A stretch of 11,889 nucleotides of DNA, taken from the NCBI GenBank assembly GCA_030037875.1, contig JASHPV010000121.1:1-11889 (forward strand). The letters are read 5' to 3'. Within the stretch, counting starts at the first letter, position 1. Each line of letters begins with the position of its first letter. Below the pieces are notes generated by a model. It saw only the letters and a program-made list of their open reading frames with translations. It did no database searches and was not told the origin of the DNA. Shown here piece by piece: positions 1 to 6,260 of this stretch. Made by a program: the position numbers and the translations under genes. This stretch comes from Thermoplasmata archaeon (GTDB taxonomy: Archaea > Thermoplasmatota > Thermoplasmata > Lutacidiplasmatales > UBA184).

Positions 1-465
1 ACGCGGGGTGTGTTCCGGGACGAATCGCGCGGAGTCAGTCGCGGCCTGGCCCGGATGGAGAAGGAGGCCCGCAAGACCATCAGTTACCTCTCGGAACACG
101 CGATGCTGCTATCGAGAGGGGCCCGGTCGGACACCATCCCGGTCCTCGAGATCCTCTGCCGGGACGTCAAGGCGACCCACTCCTCCTCGGTCGCGCCCGT
201 GGACCCCGAGCGGATCTTCTACCTCGAGTCCCGCGGCATTCCCCGCCAGCAGGCCATCCGGATGATCAGCGAGGGCTTCCTGTCGTACGTCTTCGACCGC
301 GCTCCGATCGAGCGCCTGCACGACTTTCTGAACCCCCATCTCACGACCCGCTGGGAAGGGCGCCAGGTGGCCTGGACGGATGGTGGCTATCCGGCGCTGC
401 CCGCCTTGGACCTTCTGGGCGTCCAGAGCGGCGACGAGTGGCGATTCGATACGAAGTTGCGGTAA
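1..465 (+). CDS. sufD: SufD, Fe-S cluster assembly scaffold subunit (C-terminal part, 5' truncated by window)
   Basis: The frame is open from base 1, so this is the last 154 residues of a longer protein; the GTG at base 10 is internal. SufD pairs with SufB and two SufC subunits in the SufBC2D complex that builds Fe-S clusters in the cytoplasm. The fragment has the family's C-terminal beta-helix end (ARMEKEARKTISYL, then LEILCRDVKATHSSSVAP) followed by the helical PERIFYLESRGIPRQQA segment. The histidine at bases 178-180 aligns with E. coli SufD His360, needed for cluster assembly; the cysteine two residues earlier in E. coli (KCSHG) is alanine here, as in many SufD proteins. It could be mistaken for SufB, but a complete SufB lies next to it. 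The gene ends with TAA 7 bases from the 3' end of sufB on the opposite strand, so the two scaffold genes are convergent rather than in one operon. Confidence 0.93.
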   Translation, partial: TRGVFRDESRGVSRGLARMEKEARKTISYLSEHAMLLSRGARSDTIPVLEILCRDVKATHSSSVAPVDPERIFYLESRGIPRQQAIRMISEGFLSYVFDRAPIERLHDFLNPHLTTRWEGRQVAWTDGGYPALPALDLLGVQSGDEWRFDTKLR

Positions 466-472
466 CGCTGGC

Positions 473-1885
473 TCAGCCGACCGCGCCGGTCATCTCGAGC
501 TGGATCAGCCGGTTCAGCTCGAGGGCGTAGTCCATCGGGAGCTCCTTCGCGAACTCGGCCAGGAATCCCATCAAGATCAGGTGGATCGCGTCGTTCTCGC
601 TGAGCCCGCGGCTCATCAGGTAGAAGATCTGCTCCTCGCCGATCTTCCCGACCACCGCCTCGTGCGTGGTGGTCGCGTCCTCCTCGTGGATCTCGTTGTA
701 CGGGTACGTGTCCGAGCGGCCGAGCTCGTCGGGCAGCAGCGCGTCGCAGCGGACGGCGGACTTGACGCCGCTCGCCCCCTTGGCGACCCGGAGCAGGCCC
801 CGGTAGCTCGTCTGACCGCCACGGATCGCGATCGACTTGGAGATGATCTTGCTCGAGGTGTCCGGGGCCAGGTGGACCGCCTTCGCACCGGAGTCGATGA
901 TCTGACCCTCCGAGGCGAACGCCACCGACAGGATATCGGCCCGGGAGCCTCGCCCCTTCATGTAGACCGAGGGATACTTCATCGTCACCTTCGACCCCAT
1001 GTTCCCGTCGACCCACTCGACGAGCGCGCCTTCCTCGGCGACGGCCCGCTTCGTCACGAGGTTGTAGACGTTCTTCGACCAGTTCTGCACCGTGGTGTAT
1101 CGGAGCTTCGCGTACGGCTCCGCCACCACTTCGACGACGGCCGCGTGTAACGAATCGGTGGAGTAGATCGGCGCCGTGCATCCTTCCAGGTAGTGCACCT
1201 TGGCGCCCCGGTCGGCGATGATGAGCGTCCGTTCGAACTGGCCCACATTCTTCGCGTTGATCCGGAAGTAGGCCTGGAGTGGGATACCCGCGTCGACGCC
1301 GGGCGGGACGTAGACAAAGCTGCCTCCCGACCAGACGGCCGAGTTCAGCGCCGAGAATTTGTTGTCGTTGAACGGAACGATCTTCCCGAAGTACTTCTGG
1401 ACGATCTCGGGATACTCCTTCACCGCGGTGTCGGTATCGGTGAAGATGACCCCCTTTTTCTGAAGGTCTTCCCGGATCTTGTGGTAGACGGTGCCGGAGT
1501 CGTACTGGGCACCAACCCCGCCGAAGAACTCGCGCTCGGCCTTGGGAATGCCGAGCTTGTCGAAGGTGTTCTTGATGTCGGCTGGGAGGTCATCCCAGCT
1601 CTTCTTCGTGTCCCCCTCGGCGAGCGGGTTGGCATAGTAAGTGTACGCGTCAAAGTCGATGTCCGACAGGTCCGGGCCCCAATCCGGCATCGGCTTGTCG
1701 ACGAAGCACTCGTAGGCACGAAGCCGGTAGTCGAGCATCCACTGTGGCTCGTGCTTGAGCTTCGAGATCTGCTCGACGATCTCGCGGGAAAGTCCCTTGG
1801 CGGTCCGGACCTTGTACGTCTCCGGATTCTTGAAGTCGTAAAGAGTGTAATCCAGCGGCTGGAACGCCGCGGCCGTTTGTGCCAT
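473..1885 (-). CDS. sufB: SufB, Fe-S cluster scaffold subunit
   Basis: Complete 470-residue SufB, close to the usual 470-495. It forms the SufBC2D scaffold with SufD and SufC and receives sulfur from SufS. Key residues are visible: Cys236 in EGCTAPIY (E. coli Cys254), Cys380 in SAVRCDALLPDE (E. coli Cys405), and His408-Glu409 in TTTHEA (E. coli His433-Glu434). These are the sulfur-entry and cluster-assembly positions. The N-terminal region (YDFKNPE, GLSREIVEQISK, PQWMLDYRLRA) is typical of SufB and absent from SufD. The start at ATG 1883-1885 fits the family N-terminus. A TATA-like box lies about 35 bases upstream, leaving room for only a very short leader, so it is probably transcribed from its own promoter although sufS lies 82 bases upstream on the same strand. 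It ends in TGA, 7 bases from the convergent sufD. Confidence 0.97.
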   Translation of the reverse strand: MAQTAAAFQPLDYTLYDFKNPETYKVRTAKGLSREIVEQISKLKHEPQWMLDYRLRAYECFVDKPMPDWGPDLSDIDFDAYTYYANPLAEGDTKKSWDDLPADIKNTFDKLGIPKAEREFFGGVGAQYDSGTVYHKIREDLQKKGVIFTDTDTAVKEYPEIVQKYFGKIVPFNDNKFSALNSAVWSGGSFVYVPPGVDAGIPLQAYFRINAKNVGQFERTLIIADRGAKVHYLEGCTAPIYSTDSLHAAVVEVVAEPYAKLRYTTVQNWSKNVYNLVTKRAVAEEGALVEWVDGNMGSKVTMKYPSVYMKGRGSRADILSVAFASEGQIIDSGAKAVHLAPDTSSKIISKSIAIRGGQTSYRGLLRVAKGASGVKSAVRCDALLPDELGRSDTYPYNEIHEEDATTTHEAVVGKIGEEQIFYLMSRGLSENDAIHLILMGFLAEFAKELPMDYALELNRLIQLEMTGAVG

Positions 1886-1915
1886 AGCGAGCCCGGTAAT
1901 TCCATCACCTATATG

Positions 1916-1925
1916 TATTTAAATA
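1916..1925 (-). promoter_or_regulatory. TATA-like box for sufB
   Basis: The 10-base palindrome TATTTAAATA sits in an AT-rich island (1911-1927) within otherwise GC-rich sequence between sufS and sufB. Read on the - strand it contains TTTAAATA, a close match to the archaeal TATA consensus. Its centre is about 35 bases upstream of the sufB ATG, so initiation about 25 bases downstream would give a leader of roughly 10 bases or less. A GGTGAT on the - strand about 20 bases before the ATG is too far away to be a normal ribosome-binding site. Confidence 0.6.
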
Positions 1926-1967
1926 AGGCGTAGTGACGGAGCCGACAGCCCCGGGCCCCCTGTACCG

Positions 1968-3227
1968 CTAGGAGCTTGTCGCCGGGACCGCGAAGACCTT
2001 GGTGACCTTTTCGAGGGCCGCGAACAGGCGGTCGATCTCTTCCTCGGTGTTGTACAGGTAGACGCTGGCGCGGCAGAGCGCGGGCACCTGAAGTCGGTCC
2101 ATCAGCGGCTGGGCACAATGGTGGCCACTACGAATCGCGATCCCCTCCTGGTCCAGGATCGTCGCGACATCGTGCGGGTGGACGCTCTTGACCGAAAAGC
2201 AGAGAACCGATTCGTGGCCGGCGCCCACCGGCGGTCCGTAGACCCGAACCGTCTCGGGGAATCGGTCGTGCGCGATCCGGGTCGCCTTCTCGAGCAATCG
2301 GTGCTCGTGCGATGCCATGTCCTCCCATCCGACGCCTTCCAGATAATCCAAGGCGACGGAGAGCGTACAGGCTCCCGCGACGTTCGGCGTGCCGGCCTCG
2401 AACTTCGCGGGCGGGTCGGCGTACTCGACGCGGTCGGTGTGCACGGATCGGATCATTTCGCCACCCCCCATGAACGGAGGGATCTCCCGAAGCAGCTCAG
2501 ACCGGCCCCAGAGCACTCCGATGCCCATCGGGCCGAGCGCCTTGTGGCCGGAAAACGCGACGAAATCGGCGCCGAGCGCCTCTACGTCGACGGGGCGATG
2601 GGGAGCGGACTGCGCGGCATCGACGACAACGACCGCTCCCTCGGCGTGAGCGCGGTCGGCAATCTCGCGCACCGGGTTCACCGTGCCGAGCACGTTGGAC
2701 ACATGGGAGAGCGTCACCACCTTCGCCGTGCCGTCCAGCTCGGCGTCATATTGGTCGAGCCGGAGCCTCCCTTCCTCGTCGATGTCGATGAATCGGAGGT
2801 CCACTCCGAACGGTTCCCGAAGCATGTGCCACGGCACGATGTTGGAATGATGCTCCATCACGGTCGTCACCACTCGGCCGCCGTGGTTCAGCCGCGTGCG
2901 ACCGAGTCCCGAGGCGACGACGTTCAGCGCCTCGGTGGTCCCTCGCACGAAGATGATCTCCTGGGGGTCCCGGACATGGAGGAAACGAGCCATTCGCTCC
3001 CGCGATTTCTCGTAGGCGTCGGTTGCTTCTTCCGACAGAGCGTACACCCCCCGGTGAACGTTGGCGTTCCGTTCCTCGTAGAACTCACGCTCGGCGTCCA
3101 GGACGACCGTGGGTTTCTGAGACGAGGCCGCCGAATCGAGGTACGCCAGCGGGTGGCCGTGGAAGCTCCGGCGAAGTATGGGAAAGTCCTGCCGAATTCG
3201 TTGGACGTCCATGGCACTAGTTGGCAT
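1968..3227 (-). CDS. sufS: SufS-type cysteine desulfurase
   Basis: PLP-dependent group II cysteine desulfurase that converts cysteine to alanine and an enzyme persulfide, the sulfur source for SufBCD. From the chosen ATG (3225-3227) it is 419 residues. The N-terminal IRQDFPIL and LAYLDSAASSQKP motifs match SufS. His126 lies in MEHHSN, Asp203 in VVVDAAQ, the PLP lysine Lys229 in FSGHKALGPMG (E. coli Lys226), and the persulfide Cys371 in IRSGHHCAQPLM (E. coli Cys364). The frame stays open upstream to 3362, but that stretch overlaps sufC and has no family similarity. ATG 3212 (414 residues) is an equally plausible start; neither ATG has a well-spaced ribosome-binding site. It lies 37 bases after the sufC stop, so sufC-sufS is probably one transcript. 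No SufE or SufU partner is seen in the window. Its rhodanese-accessible persulfide could also feed the CysO-MoeZ protein, which is inference. Confidence 0.96.
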   Translation of the reverse strand: MPTSAMDVQRIRQDFPILRRSFHGHPLAYLDSAASSQKPTVVLDAEREFYEERNANVHRGVYALSEEATDAYEKSRERMARFLHVRDPQEIIFVRGTTEALNVVASGLGRTRLNHGGRVVTTVMEHHSNIVPWHMLREPFGVDLRFIDIDEEGRLRLDQYDAELDGTAKVVTLSHVSNVLGTVNPVREIADRAHAEGAVVVVDAAQSAPHRPVDVEALGADFVAFSGHKALGPMGIGVLWGRSELLREIPPFMGGGEMIRSVHTDRVEYADPPAKFEAGTPNVAGACTLSVALDYLEGVGWEDMASHEHRLLEKATRIAHDRFPETVRVYGPPVGAGHESVLCFSVKSVHPHDVATILDQEGIAIRSGHHCAQPLMDRLQVPALCRASVYLYNTEEEIDRLFAALEKVTKVFAVPATSS

Positions 3228-3264
3228 CCTCGGACATGCGTCGTTCCCCCATGGTTGGAACGCC

Positions 3265-4047
3265 TCACGCCGGCGGAGGAACGGGCGGTTTGACCCAGTC
3301 GTACCCCTTGGCCTCGAGCTCAAGGGCGAGCTCGCGCCCGCCGGAGAGGGCGACGACCCCATCCACCATGACGTGGACCTTGTCCGGATTCAGGTACTTC
3401 AGGATGCGTTGATAGTGCGTGATGACCAGGATGCCCATCTGGGGACTCTCCTTCTGGACCTTGGCGACCGTTTCTCCGACGGCCTTGACGGCATCGATAT
3501 CGAGGCCCGAATCGGGTTCGTCCAGTATGGCGATGGTCGGCTGGAAGGTCGCCATCTGAAGGATCTCGGACCGCTTCTTTTCCCCGCCCGAGAACCCTTC
3601 GTTCAACGAGCGCTTGAGGAACGACTTATCGATATCCAGATATCCGAGGTGCGTCGCCAGGCTCTCGTCGAACGCCGCGGTATCGATATCCGGTTCGGGA
3701 TGGCGCTGGGCGTACGCCGTCCAGAGGAACTTCGCCATCGATAGTCCGGAGATCTCCTGGGGGTACTGAAATCCAAGAAATAGGCCCAACCGGGCGCGTT
3801 TGTCCACGGGCAAGCTCAACAGGTCGTGGCCGTCGAGCGTCACCGTGCCTGACGTGACCTTGTACTTCGGGTGGCCCATGAGACAGTACGCGAGCGTGCT
3901 CTTCCCGGATCCGTTCGGACCCATGATCGCGGCCAACTCTCCGGACTTGATCTCCATCGAGACGCCCTTGAGGATCGGCTTGCCCGCCACTTCGGCGTGG
4001 AGATCGTGGATTTTGAGAACGTGCGGGGATGCCCCGGCTGTCGCCAT
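3265..4047 (-). CDS. sufC: SufC, ABC-type ATPase of the Fe-S cluster assembly complex
   Basis: Complete 260-residue SufC, a cytoplasmic ABC ATPase that binds SufB and SufD and drives rearrangement of the scaffold; it is not a transporter. Walker A GPNGSGKST is at 43-51, the Q-loop at Gln94 (FQYPQEISG, typical of SufC), the signature FSGGEKKR at 152-159, Walker B AILDEPDSGLD at 173-183, and the H-loop His at 211 in VITHYQRIL. DEPDSGLDIDA and THYQRIL separate SufC from ordinary transporter ATPases. The ATG at 4045-4047 is preceded by GGAGG six bases away (4054-4058). The C-terminus ends in a short proline-rich tail. It is the first gene of the - strand suf run, divergent from the Fe-S-sensor-like regulator, with an 85-base gap holding promoter-like sequences for both. 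Confidence 0.97.
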   Translation of the reverse strand: MATAGASPHVLKIHDLHAEVAGKPILKGVSMEIKSGELAAIMGPNGSGKSTLAYCLMGHPKYKVTSGTVTLDGHDLLSLPVDKRARLGLFLGFQYPQEISGLSMAKFLWTAYAQRHPEPDIDTAAFDESLATHLGYLDIDKSFLKRSLNEGFSGGEKKRSEILQMATFQPTIAILDEPDSGLDIDAVKAVGETVAKVQKESPQMGILVITHYQRILKYLNPDKVHVMVDGVVALSGGRELALELEAKGYDWVKPPVPPPA

Positions 4048-4053
4048 AATCGG

Positions 4054-4058
4054 CCTCC
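4054..4058 (-). promoter_or_regulatory. Ribosome-binding site of sufC
   Basis: GGAGG on the - strand, six bases before the sufC ATG, fixes that start. It is also the right-hand part of a small TCGG-CCT-CCGA inverted repeat (4050-4060), so the site could be partly masked in mRNA or bound by protein. If transcription starts about 25 bases after the TTTAATA box, the message would begin within or just before this site. Confidence 0.5.
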
Positions 4059-4066
4059 GATATTCG

Positions 4067-4079
4067 AGCCGCGTCGGCT
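4067..4079. promoter_or_regulatory. Inverted repeat, candidate operator in the sufC/regulator intergenic region
   Basis: AGCCG-CGT-CGGCT is a perfect 5-base inverted repeat with a 3-base spacer. It abuts the downstream edge of the TATA-like TTTAATA of sufC, where a bound repressor would block transcription initiation. The regulator encoded immediately to the right is the natural candidate ligand. Arms of 5 bases can occur by chance in GC-rich DNA, so this is a suggestion from position. Confidence 0.3.
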
Positions 4080-4085
4080 ATTAAA
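4079..4085 (-). promoter_or_regulatory. TATA-like box for sufC
   Basis: TTTAATA on the - strand, centred about 35 bases upstream of the sufC ATG, the same distance seen for the sufB box. The second AT-rich island at 4101-4106 could serve sufC instead, and would give a leader of about 30 bases that contains the GGAGG site. Confidence 0.4.
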
Positions 4086-4099
4086 GCATATTGCGGTGC

Positions 4100-4106
4100 G
4101 TATAAT
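4100..4106 (+). promoter_or_regulatory. TATA-like box, probably for the divergent regulator
   Basis: GTATAAT lies about 30 bases before the GTG at 4133, the spacing expected for a leaderless archaeal transcript. ATAATCGG overlapping it (4102-4109) recurs at 4046-4053 across the sufC start codon, an 8-base direct repeat flanking the intergenic region. That is compatible with a shared regulator site but short enough to be chance. Confidence 0.35.
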
Positions 4107-4132
4107 CGGGAAAGGCGATATAGCGTCCTCGG

Positions 4133-4801
4133 GTGTTCCCTTTCGAGAAAGCCATGGGAGCCGGCGAGCTCGTGCTAACGGACGGAACCCGGGGCAAGAT
4201 CATCGAGGCCTTGGCGGTCTCTCCGCGAAGTGCGCGAGACCTGGCCCGGAACCTCGGCATTCAGGAAAGCGCCGTTCGTGGCCATTTGGACCGGCTCGAA
4301 AGCCGAGGACTCGTCTCTCCGTCATTTCATCGCGAGGGCGTCGGTCGGCCGAAGAAGCGCTACGTCCTGACGCCGCAGGGACAGGACCTGTTCCCGCGCC
4401 GGTACGAGTTCCTGCTTGATTCGGTGATGGAGGAACTGCTCGCCCAAGAGGGGGAGGGGTACACTTCAGCGTTGCTCGCCGAAGCGGCCCGCCGAATGGC
4501 CCGCCAGATCGCGGCGGAGATTTCCCCGAAGCTTTCTCGTGAGGAGAAGATTCGCGCTCTCGTGGACGCGCTCAACAAGCTCGGTTTCCGCGCGCAGGCT
4601 CAGACCCTCCCCGACGGGGAAATCCGGATCAACCGGACCAACTGCGTGTTCCGGCATACGGCCCTCACGCACGCGTACTTGTTGTGCGAGGTGTTCGACA
4701 AGAATCTGACCGAAGCGCTCCTGGGACAATCCGGCCTGCAGCTCGAGGACTCGATCACACGGGGCGGGCTGACGTGTACCCATCTGATTCAGCTTCGATA
4801 G
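4133..4801 (+). CDS. Winged-helix regulator with C-terminal cysteines, SufR-like, candidate Fe-S sensor
   Basis: 222 residues from GTG 4133; ATG 4154 is an alternative (215 residues). Residues 20-80 form an ArsR/DeoR-like winged helix: SARDLARNLGIQESAVRGHLDRLESRGLV is the helix-turn-helix and GRPKKRYVLT the wing. The middle is helical, and the C-terminal domain carries Cys171 (RTNCVFRH), Cys185 (YLLCEVF) and Cys215 (GLTCTHLI). In SufR-type repressors, cysteines in a comparable C-terminal layout bind an Fe-S cluster and apo and holo forms differ in DNA binding; as I recall the SufR spacing, positions 1, 2 and 4 match and the third is absent. The gene is divergent from sufC and lies immediately upstream of the cysteine-synthesis genes, so it probably controls suf and possibly its own downstream genes. 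The family placement is good; the cluster and the ligand it senses are inferred. It could be a general ArsR-like regulator of another signal. Confidence 0.85.
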   Translation: MFPFEKAMGAGELVLTDGTRGKIIEALAVSPRSARDLARNLGIQESAVRGHLDRLESRGLVSPSFHREGVGRPKKRYVLTPQGQDLFPRRYEFLLDSVMEELLAQEGEGYTSALLAEAARRMARQIAAEISPKLSREEKIRALVDALNKLGFRAQAQTLPDGEIRINRTNCVFRHTALTHAYLLCEVFDKNLTEALLGQSGLQLEDSITRGGLTCTHLIQLR

Positions 4802-4854
4802 AACCCGGGGTCGTCCCCCCACCCTCTCGCAGTGCCAGTGGTCTCGCGGAGAGC

Positions 4855-5754
4855 GTGATCGGGCCGGTGGGTCGCACGCCGCTCCTTCGGCTCGCTCGGA
4901 TAGGGCAGGACCTGCCTCCCGAGGCAGAGCTTTGGGGAAAGGCGGAGTTCCTGAACCCGACGGGTTCGGTCAAGGACAGGGCGGCCCACGCCATTGTTCG
5001 ATCCGCTTTTGGGGCCGGCGAACTGGGCGCGGGCCGGACTCTCCTCGATGCGTCCAGCGGGAACACGGGCATATCCTACGCGATGCTGGGGGCGCGGCTC
5101 CGGTTTCCGGTGGCAATCTGCTTGCCGCGAAACGCAAGCTCCGAGCGGGTTCTGCGGCTCAAGTCGTACGGGGCCGAGGTCATTTTCACCGACCCGGGGG
5201 AAGGAACCGACGGGGCTCAGCGGGAGGCTCGCCGCCGCGCCGCGGCGGAGCCGGCCCGATATTACTATCCCGACCAATACAACCATCCCGCCAACCCCGA
5301 GTCGCATTTCCGAGGCACCGGTCCCGAGATCTGGGGTCAGACCGACGGGCGTGTCACGCATCTGATCGCTGGAGTGGGAACCGGCGGAACGATCTCGGGC
5401 GCGGGCCGATTCCTGAAAGATTCCTCCCCAGGGATTGTGGTCGTAGGGGTCGAGCCGGATGGGCCCCTGCACGGCATCGAAGGCCTGAAGCACCTGCCCA
5501 CCGCGATGCGGCCGGGAACGTACGCAGAGCGCTGGGTGGATCGGACGGTCCGAGTGGCGACGGAAGATGCTCAGGTGATGACGCGCCGTCTCGCGCGCGA
5601 GGAAGGTCTGTTCGTCGGGACCTCCTCCGGTGCGGCCGTCGCGGCGATGCTCTCGATCGCGGGCGCGCTCGGCCGTCCGGGGGTGCTGGTCGCCATCCTT
5701 CCCGATGGAGGGGACCGATACCTTTCGGAGCGGTACTGGGGGGAGGGGCCTTGA
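4855..5754 (+). CDS. cysM: PLP-dependent cysteine synthase, CysM/CysK family
   Basis: Fold-type II PLP enzyme making cysteine from an activated serine (O-acetyl- or O-phosphoserine) and a sulfur donor. From GTG 4855 it is 299 residues, the usual family length. IGPVGRTPLLRL opens the catalytic domain, the PLP lysine is Lys40 in PTGSVKDR, SSGNTG (67-72) binds substrate carboxylate, GTGGT (175-179) binds the PLP phosphate, and VGTSSGAAV and PDGGDRYLS close the protein. The start is uncertain: GTG 4774 (326 residues) and ATG 4684 (356 residues) are in frame but overlap the regulator and add sequence without family similarity. The next gene encodes a Mec-like JAMM peptidase and the one after a CysO-like carrier, which points to a thiocarboxylated protein rather than sulfide as sulfur donor, as for M. 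tuberculosis CysM. Which activated serine it uses cannot be read with certainty. Confidence 0.9.
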   Translation: MIGPVGRTPLLRLARIGQDLPPEAELWGKAEFLNPTGSVKDRAAHAIVRSAFGAGELGAGRTLLDASSGNTGISYAMLGARLRFPVAICLPRNASSERVLRLKSYGAEVIFTDPGEGTDGAQREARRRAAAEPARYYYPDQYNHPANPESHFRGTGPEIWGQTDGRVTHLIAGVGTGGTISGAGRFLKDSSPGIVVVGVEPDGPLHGIEGLKHLPTAMRPGTYAERWVDRTVRVATEDAQVMTRRLAREEGLFVGTSSGAAVAAMLSIAGALGRPGVLVAILPDGGDRYLSERYWGEGP

Positions 5755-6206
5755 GGGTTCGCCTCTCGGAAAGGCTCGCCGGGGAGATCCGCCGTCACGG
5801 CGAGATCAGCTACCCCGAGGAGTGCTGCGGGTTCCTAGTGGCGAAGGAAGAGCCTTCGTCGGAGGATGGGACCCGACGGATCGTTCGCGTCGCGCCGATG
5901 GAGAATCGCGTGGAAGGAGCGAGAGGGCGCCGCTTCGTGATACTGCCCGACGACCTGCGACGATTCGAAGACTCGCTCGACGGCACGGACGAAGTCCTTG
6001 TCGGTTTCTATCACTCCCATCCCGACCATCCAGCCCTTCCCTCGCGGTTCGACCAGGAGCATGCCTGGCCATGGTACACCTACATTGTCCTGGCGGTCGA
6101 CCACGGGAAAGCCGGAGAACTGGGAGCTTTCGAGTTGGGCGCCGAGGACCGACGCTTTTCGCCGGTCCCTTGGGCGATCGAGCGCGGGAATCCGCCCGCG
6201 AGGTGA
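5751..6206 (+). CDS. mec: JAMM/MPN+ metallopeptidase, Mec-like
   Basis: 151 residues, a single JAB domain. The zinc motif is complete: a glutamate at 23 or 24 in YPEECCGFL, then His88-Ser-His90-Pro, Ser98 and Asp101 in HSHPDHPALPSRFD, the exact H-x-H-P-x6-S-x2-D pattern. Mec of Mycobacterium is a zinc peptidase that releases cysteine from the C-terminus of CysO-cysteine; relatives process MoaD/ThiS-like carriers. The start is TTG 5751, which overlaps the TGA of the cysteine synthase (TTGA) and has GGAGG four bases upstream (5742-5746); no ATG or GTG lies before the catalytic glutamate in a plausible position. Translational coupling to cysM is therefore likely. The frame continues open upstream into cysM, but that part is not real coding sequence. 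The neighbouring carrier protein offers two possible substrates: CysO-cysteine and the CysO-linker junction of the fusion. Confidence 0.92.
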   Translation: MRVRLSERLAGEIRRHGEISYPEECCGFLVAKEEPSSEDGTRRIVRVAPMENRVEGARGRRFVILPDDLRRFEDSLDGTDEVLVGFYHSHPDHPALPSRFDQEHAWPWYTYIVLAVDHGKAGELGAFELGAEDRRFSPVPWAIERGNPPAR

Positions 6207-6225
6207 AGGATGGGTAAGGGAGGGA

Positions 6226-6234
6226 GTAATATCG
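6226..6234 (+). promoter_or_regulatory. TATA-like box before the CysO-MoeZ fusion gene
   Basis: GTAATATCG is the only AT-rich stretch in the 54 bases between mec and ATG 6261, and lies about 31 bases upstream of that ATG, fitting a leaderless start. It would give the carrier-activation gene its own promoter in addition to read-through from cysM-mec. Confidence 0.35.
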
Positions 6235-6260
6235 GCCCGCCCACCGAGCTCTTACCTCCC

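Noticed and set aside
387..1181. Second - strand frame (264 codons) within sufB, and the overlapping + strand frame 380-1150
   Set aside because: Both are Arg/Gly/His-rich shadows of sufB with no domain content.
2118..3293. Long + strand open frame (391 codons) opposite sufS
   Set aside because: It is the antisense shadow of a clearly conserved SufS; the translation is Arg/His/Asp-rich with no recognisable domain, as expected in GC-rich DNA.
3228..3362. N-terminal extension of the sufS frame
   Set aside because: It overlaps the sufC coding end and encodes Ser/Pro/Arg-rich sequence with no SufS similarity; ATG 3227 or 3212 fits the family length.
4684..4854. N-terminal extension of the cysteine synthase from ATG 4684 or GTG 4774
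   Set aside because: Both overlap the regulator gene and the extra residues have no family similarity; GTG 4855 gives 299 residues. GTG 4774 remains possible.
4932..5750. Upstream part of the open frame that contains the JAMM protein
   Set aside because: This stretch overlaps the cysteine synthase in another frame and translates to low-complexity Arg/Gly-rich sequence. The JAMM domain begins right after TTG 5751, which has a good ribosome-binding site.
6210..6260. 17-residue N-terminal extension of the CysO-MoeZ protein from ATG 6210
   Set aside because: GAGG lies at good spacing, but the codons are less GC-rich at third positions than the neighbours and the CysO-like sequence begins exactly at ATG 6261. 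Not fully excluded.
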